NCBI GenBank assembly: GCA_949051815.1
Contig: CARQVR010000003.1
Location: forward strand, 1 to 64,000
Direction: 5' to 3'
From: an uncultured Lachnospiraceae bacterium
GTDB lineage: Bacteria; Bacillota; Clostridia; Lachnospirales; Lachnospiraceae
Length of the DNA: 64,000 bases
This document shows positions 59,997 to 64,000 of the stretch, in pieces. Position 1 is the stretch's first letter; each line of letters opens with the position of its first letter. Below the pieces are notes generated by a model that worked only from the letters and a program-made list of their open reading frames with translations, was not told the origin of the DNA and did not search any database. Position numbers and translations under genes: made by a program.

Positions 59997-60641
59997 TTAT
60001 AGCCTGAGCTCCACCTGAATGCCGGCGTCCAGACCTTCCAGCATCTTTTGGAAATCCTGTCCGTCCGTTTTCTTTCCGACAATACTGCCATAATGTGTGG
60101 GGATTACTGCCTTCGGCTTAAGCTGTGCAATATATTCCGCCGCCTGTTTCCAATCCATCGTATAAAATCCCCCGATCGGAATCATCGCCACGTCGCATCG
60201 CACCTTCTTTATGTCTTCATTCACATCCGTATCGCCGGACACATAGTAACGGGTACCGTCCAGCGTCACCACATATCCCTGCCATTTCTTTCCCTTCGGG
60301 TGAAAAGGTTTCAGCTTATTGTAAGCCGGGATTGTCTCAATCGCGATCCCGCCCTCCTCAAAACTTTCGCCCAGCTGGTAAAACAGACAGTTTTCCTCTG
60401 CAATACCCGCCTCTGAAATCGCCTTCTTTTTCATGGACTCCGGCGCCACAAGGAACGTATCTTCCTTTTTCAGCTTCGCAATAGATTCCGGCTCAAAGTG
60501 GTCGTAATGTTCGTGGGTGATGAAGATAAAATCCGCATCGTGGGCAGCGGCCGGGATCTGGTAAGGGTCGAAGTATAAGATTTTCGAGCCCTCCATGCGG
60601 ATGCTGCTCTGGGTGTTTACTGTGATATGATTCAGGTCCAT
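59997..60641 (-). CDS. MBL-fold metallohydrolase (UlaG-like)
   Basis: A 214-residue beta-lactamase-fold protein: ILYFDPYQ, the metal site FITHEHYDHFEPES (HxHxDH), later VSGDTDVN with the His/Asp ligands and IPTHYGSI. It resembles UlaG-type or YtkL-like hydrolases of unknown substrate in many Firmicutes. The start at 60641 has GGAGGAGG six bases upstream; a longer frame to 60761 overlaps the methyltransferase gene. Confidence 0.85.
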   Translation of the reverse strand: MDLNHITVNTQSSIRMEGSKILYFDPYQIPAAAHDADFIFITHEHYDHFEPESIAKLKKEDTFLVAPESMKKKAISEAGIAEENCLFYQLGESFEEGGIAIETIPAYNKLKPFHPKGKKWQGYVVTLDGTRYYVSGDTDVNEDIKKVRCDVAMIPIGGFYTMDWKQAAEYIAQLKPKAVIPTHYGSIVGKKTDGQDFQKMLEGLDAGIQVELRL

Positions 60642-60712
60642 TCTAATCCTCCTCCCTGTATTCCGGCTTAATAAAATGTCTGTTCTCTGCATGAACATCG
60701 GGTTGCCAAAGT

Positions 60713-61417
60713 TTATTTTATCGCTATTATTACAGAAAATTTCTGATATGTATAGACACATTTCACGTTTTTAAATCCGCTTTCGACAAGCATCGCCGTT
60801 TCTTCCCCGACGGAGCATTCCCGATCCAGTTTCCTGCGCTCTTTCCATAATTCAATATCGTGTTCCGTCAGGCCGCTGTCCGCAAGCTGCCTCTCCCAAT
60901 AAGAGTCAAACCAGCCGTCCATATCGGCCTGTCCGGCACAAAACTGGTCGTAGTTTACAAACAGCCCGCCCTCCGGCAGTTTGTCATAAATTCTTGCAAA
61001 CAGCTTTTTCTTATCTCCGTTTTCCAGATGGTGTATGGACAGCGCCGAAATAACGACATCAAAATCCTGTGCCGGAAACTCTCCGGAATAATCTGCAATC
61101 TGATACGATACGGTATCTATTCCGGCAAATCGTTTCCGGGCAACCCGCAGCATGTCATCCGCGATATCGACAAGCACATATTCGGACGCTGGAAAATGAT
61201 GGTACCAGAAATAGGACAACAGCCCCGTTCCTGCTCCCAAGTCCAAAACCCGCTTCGGTTCCGCTATGTTTGCCGCAATAAACTTTGTGGTGTTTTTGTA
61301 GTAGTCCTCAAAACACGGAATGAATTTTCTGCGGTTGACGTCGTATTCTTTGGCGATCAGGTTGAATTGGGATTCGATGCTTCCTGAAAGATCTTTCTTT
61401 TTCTGCTCCATTTCCAT
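60713..61417 (-). CDS. Class I SAM-dependent methyltransferase
   Basis: A 234-residue enzyme: VLDLGAGTGLLSYFWYHHFP (SAM loop), EYVLVDIADDMLRVARKR, FDVVISALSIHHLENGDKKKLFARIY and GLFVNYDQFC. AAAGGA before the ATG. Small-molecule methyltransferases of this layout have varied substrates. It is not part of the glycan locus; it precedes the metallohydrolase in a short minus-strand group. Confidence 0.82.
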   Translation of the reverse strand: MEMEQKKKDLSGSIESQFNLIAKEYDVNRRKFIPCFEDYYKNTTKFIAANIAEPKRVLDLGAGTGLLSYFWYHHFPASEYVLVDIADDMLRVARKRFAGIDTVSYQIADYSGEFPAQDFDVVISALSIHHLENGDKKKLFARIYDKLPEGGLFVNYDQFCAGQADMDGWFDSYWERQLADSGLTEHDIELWKERRKLDRECSVGEETAMLVESGFKNVKCVYTYQKFSVIIAIK

Positions 61418-61435
61418 ACTTTCCTTTCTCCACCA

Positions 61436-61993
61436 CTAAAGCATAAGTTCGTCATCAAATAAATCTGATATAAGAACTTCTTCTCTGGATTTTCCGGCGT
61501 CCTCTAAGCTGTCATACAATTTTCGGTTTAATATATATAAAGCTGCCATTGCGTGTAATACGTTTTTGAGATTTGCCTTCGTATAATTATATCGGCCTGC
61601 CTCATTCGCTTCCATCCGCCTATGCTTGATGTCATTATATGCCTGCCACCAGTCTGAAACAGAATCCGCAAATTTTACCATTGGCGTAATATTTTTAATG
61701 TCGTATGGGTACTTCATATTCACTCTGTATTTTTTCAGGTTCGGATATTCCTCAATAAGTACATCCAGCTTATTCCTGATTCCAAACGGAATTTTATCTT
61801 CATGTATACCACATAATAACTCGGCAATGGAATCCATTTCACTGCATGTCGTCAGCAGTAGTTTTGTGTATTGCCTTGAAAATGTATCATAATTATCTTT
61901 ATCAATGGAAACGTAATCATCTGTTTGTATGAAGTCTCTTTCAAGCAGCCGATATTGTTTCCAGTATACCTTTAAAAATTCATCTTTGTTCAT
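61436..61993 (-). CDS. Hypothetical protein, possible HEPN-like helical fold
   Basis: No family recognised. The 185 residues are mainly helical and include DSVSDWWQAYNDIKHRRMEAN, which resembles the N(D)xKH-type region of HEPN-related proteins; this is weak. ALYILNRKLYDSLEDAG forms a C-terminal helix. No signal peptide. Separated by 18 bases from the downstream methyltransferase, so possibly co-transcribed. Confidence 0.55.
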   Translation of the reverse strand: MNKDEFLKVYWKQYRLLERDFIQTDDYVSIDKDNYDTFSRQYTKLLLTTCSEMDSIAELLCGIHEDKIPFGIRNKLDVLIEEYPNLKKYRVNMKYPYDIKNITPMVKFADSVSDWWQAYNDIKHRRMEANEAGRYNYTKANLKNVLHAMAALYILNRKLYDSLEDAGKSREEVLISDLFDDELML

Positions 61994-62066
61994 AGCCAGT
62001 CTCCTCTACCTGTAAATACACCCACAATTTCCTGTTTCTTCTTCCTGCTGCTTCATCTTTGTAATT

Positions 62067-62198
62067 CTATAAATAATACCCAAACTTTTCTTCCACTCCC
62101 TCTCTTGTAAAACCATATTCTTCCACAAGATATTCCAAAAATTCTTCCATTAATATCGAATCTGCATGCTCTGCCTTTTCAGCCGACAAACGAACCAT
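62067..62198 (-). CDS. Small ORF (43 aa), acidic, unknown
   Basis: MVRLSAEKAEHADSILMEEF and then LEYLVEEYGFTREGVEEKFGYYL. AAGGCAGG lies just before the ATG, which overlaps the end of the upstream membrane-protein gene by 20 bases. The composition (acidic, helical) looks like a real product or the remnant of a short regulatory or antitoxin-like protein. Confidence 0.4.
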   Translation of the reverse strand: MVRLSAEKAEHADSILMEEFLEYLVEEYGFTREGVEEKFGYYL

Positions 62199-62667
62199 CC
62201 TGCCTTACATTTACTTCATAAATATCGGCATATGACCAGTCACCACAGTCGCTCTCAATTACAGCCACATACACTTCACCCTCAGCCCTGGCCTCAAATG
62301 TAAAACCAGATTTTTTGCTCATATAATACCGGTAAGACGGAGTAGCAATCTCCTCGATAATGCCTTCCCTAGAGCAGACATATACTGCCCTGCTTCCCAT
62401 TGAGCCGGTACCGGAGTTTAATACCGTCATCTGATTACCATCGACTGCCAATTGCGGTATAAAATCAAATCGCATAGCCCTGATTCCATCCAGCATAAAG
62501 AATATAACTAAAAGTGACACATATGCAAGCACCACAACACATGCCTTTTTTGCTAACAACTTGCTCTTTTTTACAATTGCAATCAACATCATAATCAGGA
62601 AAACACATAACGCAAACATCCCCAAAAGAACAAAAATTATATATACAAGCAATGCGTTTCCGTTCAT
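62179..62667 (-). CDS. Small membrane protein, unknown
   Basis: A 162-residue protein with two helices (LLVYIIFVLLGMFALCVFLIMMLIAIV and KACVVVLAYVSLLVIFFML) and an extracytoplasmic domain of about 95 residues (DFIPQLAVDGNQMTVLNSGTGSMGSRAVYVCSREG to the end). No family recognised. GGGAG precedes the ATG at 62667. Upstream lies a 57-codon ORF on the same strand. Confidence 0.6.
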   Translation of the reverse strand: MNGNALLVYIIFVLLGMFALCVFLIMMLIAIVKKSKLLAKKACVVVLAYVSLLVIFFMLDGIRAMRFDFIPQLAVDGNQMTVLNSGTGSMGSRAVYVCSREGIIEEIATPSYRYYMSKKSGFTFEARAEGEVYVAVIESDCGDWSYADIYEVNVRQDGSFVG

Positions 62668-62702
62668 ATTTTGCTCCCACCTCCTATGAACTTTCATTTG
62701 CT

Positions 62703-62876
62703 TCATTCTATATTTTTGTTTCTCCGTACAAGCTCTTTCGCCATAGCTGATAATGTTTCTTCTCTTAATTCATTATTTGTTATTTGAGAAACTAATACAT
62801 TTCCCAAGTATGTATTAGCTGTTTTAACCATATTATCCTGATATTCCTGCGCAGACTCTATTGTCTTACTATACAT
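62703..62876 (-). CDS. Small ORF (57 aa), unknown
   Basis: MYSKTIESAQEYQDNMVKTA then NTYLGNVLVSQITNNELREETLSAMAKELVRRNKNIE. Predicted helical, polar. GAGGAG is 14 bases before the ATG, farther than ideal. It is on the same strand as the membrane protein that follows, so the two may be co-transcribed. Confidence 0.45.
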   Translation of the reverse strand: MYSKTIESAQEYQDNMVKTANTYLGNVLVSQITNNELREETLSAMAKELVRRNKNIE

Positions 62877-62976
62877 TAAAATAAAGACCGCTCCTCTTTT
62901 TTATTGTAAGACTGGATATGACTGTAGATTTGTACCGGGATAATTGTGGTTCTCAAGAATCCTGCCGATTGCGACT

Positions 62977-63165
62977 TTATATCCGATCGGCATATGCCAC
63001 TGCATCCCTGTTCTCTTCTTCCTTCTCTGTCAGTTTCAGACCATTGTGCAGGCAGAACATGAGGTCGTGTTCCTCCGATATCCATATTTCCTTTACGGTC
63101 AGATCAAACAGGTTAAAAAGTACCAAACTTTTCGTCTGATACTTCTCCCAGTCTTTTTGTATGAT
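62977..63165 (-). pseudogene. Possible gene remnant after fic
   Basis: An open frame without a usable ATG starts within the end of fic in another register and reads NNIIQKDWEKYQTKSLVLFN, LFDLTVKEIWISEEHDLMFC and LHNGLKLTEKEEENRDAVAYADRI before TAA. Its composition looks protein-like rather than random, but it has no start codon of its own, so it may be a decayed gene. Confidence 0.3.
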
Positions 63166-63170
63166 ATTAT

Positions 63171-63932
63171 TTACATGATCTGTGTCGGCGGTTCCTGCTC
63201 TTGTATGGCGGCCAGTTCCAGATATTTGTCCAGCTTTTTCTCCTCCAGCAAAGCTATCATATCTGCAAAGTCATCCAGCCTGCCATGTGCGGCATATTGA
63301 TCCAGCGCGTTATAATACGCCAGCCTGTCCTCCTTCGCAATGTATACAGGCAGAAAGCCTTTTCCCATCAGCTGGTAATTCATAAGCAGTCTTGACGTCC
63401 TGCCGTTTCCGTCCAGAAAAGGATGTATCCTCACAAACTCAGCATGTGTCCACGCCGCCAGTTCGATATCATTCAATCCTTTTTTCCCAGAAAGCTCCTC
63501 ATAAAAGTTCTTAATCTGTGCGTACATTTCATTGCCTGCGGGCGGCGTATGGCTTGCCCCGCTGATTACCACCTCTTCCTTTCGGTAGATGCCACCGGTC
63601 AGGATATTCTCCATAAGCAGGGCATGAATATCTTTTACAATGTTTTCCTCCAGTATAAGCCCTTTGCCGATGCACTCTTTCACATACCGGTATGTCTTAT
63701 TGTGGTTTACTACTTCATAAATCTCCCGAAGGGATTTCCCACCGATTGCAATCCCGTCTTCCAGCACCACCTTTGTTTCCATCAAAGTCAGTGTATTTCC
63801 TTCAATGGCTGTTGAATGGTGGGTATACTCCACCTCGAAAGCATTCTCCAATGATATCTTTGTCGCTTCGGGAATACTATCCTTTACTGCTTCATACCGT
63901 TTCTTTTTTTCCAATAATCCTGATATATCCAA
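63171..63932 (-). CDS. Fic-domain AMP-transferase with inhibitory helix
   Basis: A 253-residue Fic protein. The catalytic motif HPFLDGNGRTSR (His170) is complete. The inhibitory motif (S/T)xxxE(G/N) is in STAIEGN at residues 40-46, i.e. N-terminal, class II: the Glu keeps the enzyme off in cis. The flap GGIYRKEEVVISGASHTPPAG precedes the core. The start is a TTG at 63932 with GAGGTG five bases upstream; it gives a natural N-terminus. It probably modifies a protein by AMPylation or related transfer; target unknown. Confidence 0.9.
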   Translation of the reverse strand: MDISGLLEKKKRYEAVKDSIPEATKISLENAFEVEYTHHSTAIEGNTLTLMETKVVLEDGIAIGGKSLREIYEVVNHNKTYRYVKECIGKGLILEENIVKDIHALLMENILTGGIYRKEEVVISGASHTPPAGNEMYAQIKNFYEELSGKKGLNDIELAAWTHAEFVRIHPFLDGNGRTSRLLMNYQLMGKGFLPVYIAKEDRLAYYNALDQYAAHGRLDDFADMIALLEEKKLDKYLELAAIQEQEPPTQIM

Positions 63933-63965
63933 AACTGCACCTCATTCCCGAAATAGTTTACACCC

Positions 63966-63994
63966 ATTATATCTGTGTTCCGGCAAACCCGCAA
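63966..63994 (-). promoter_or_regulatory. Promoter of the fic gene
   Basis: Minus strand TTGCGG (63989-63994), 17 bases, TATAAT (63966-63971), 34 bases before the start codon. Confidence 0.65.
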
Positions 63995-64000
63995 CCTGTA

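Overview
The window looks like a chromosomal segment of a Gram-positive anaerobe of the Clostridia, most likely a Lachnospiraceae member. Pointers are the strong AGGAGG-type ribosome binding sites, an HptRSA-like sensor set beside an ABC importer, a LanFEG-type transporter with its own two-component system, lipoproteins with a lipobox, and many minus-strand operons with 4-bp ATGA overlaps. All assignments come from reading the sequence; no database search was run. No tRNA, rRNA or CRISPR array was seen.

Layout. (1) 0.1-19.9 kb, minus strand: a glycan operon read from high to low coordinates. It holds a complete set for CMP-legionaminic acid through GDP-linked intermediates: guanylyltransferase with CBS domains, LegB dehydratase, a DegT aminotransferase as the LegC candidate, LegH acetyltransferase, LegG epimerase, LegI synthase and LegF cytidylyltransferase. 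Around it are two Gfo/Idh/MocA oxidoreductases, a B12-type radical SAM enzyme, glycosyltransferase-like proteins and an AT-rich decoration block (4.6-9.4 kb). A DinJ/YafQ toxin-antitoxin pair and a 152-bp MITE-like element sit inside this operon. (2) 19.9-23.8 kb: a TnpB homologue that has lost all three RuvC catalytic residues, followed by a structured region that may be its guide RNA, then a Uma2 endonuclease-family gene and an orphan tyrosine recombinase. Two exact inverted copies of a 25-bp palindrome flank this stretch. (3) 23.8-28.8 kb: a two-component system and a LanFEG-type immunity ABC transporter without any bacteriocin gene. (4) 28.8-30.4 kb: a small acidic protein, a ketopantoate-reductase-like enzyme and a second MITE copy. 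(5) 30.4-40.0 kb: an ABC importer whose ATPase carries a large insertion, an HD-domain protein, and a response regulator/histidine kinase/binding protein trio resembling HptRSA. A shared direct-repeat motif precedes the importer and the HD gene. (6) 40.0-49.8 kb, plus strand: an Mrp/MBH-type cation antiporter operon with four large antiporter-like subunits. (7) 50.0-51.4 kb: an Rpn-family PDDEXK protein with eight 18-residue tandem repeats. (8) 51.4-57.8 kb: an MMPL/RND transporter and a 1250-residue GLUG surface protein, with a palindromic operator in the promoter. (9) 57.9-59.9 kb: KtrB and KtrA potassium uptake. (10) 60.0-64.0 kb: a metallohydrolase, a methyltransferase, small hypothetical genes and a Fic protein.

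The most unusual candidate is the nuclease-dead TnpB-like protein, which keeps an intact frame and zinc finger, has a consensus promoter with TGTCA half-sites, and lies next to the glycan operon. This is the arrangement expected of an exapted RNA-guided repressor (TldR-like).
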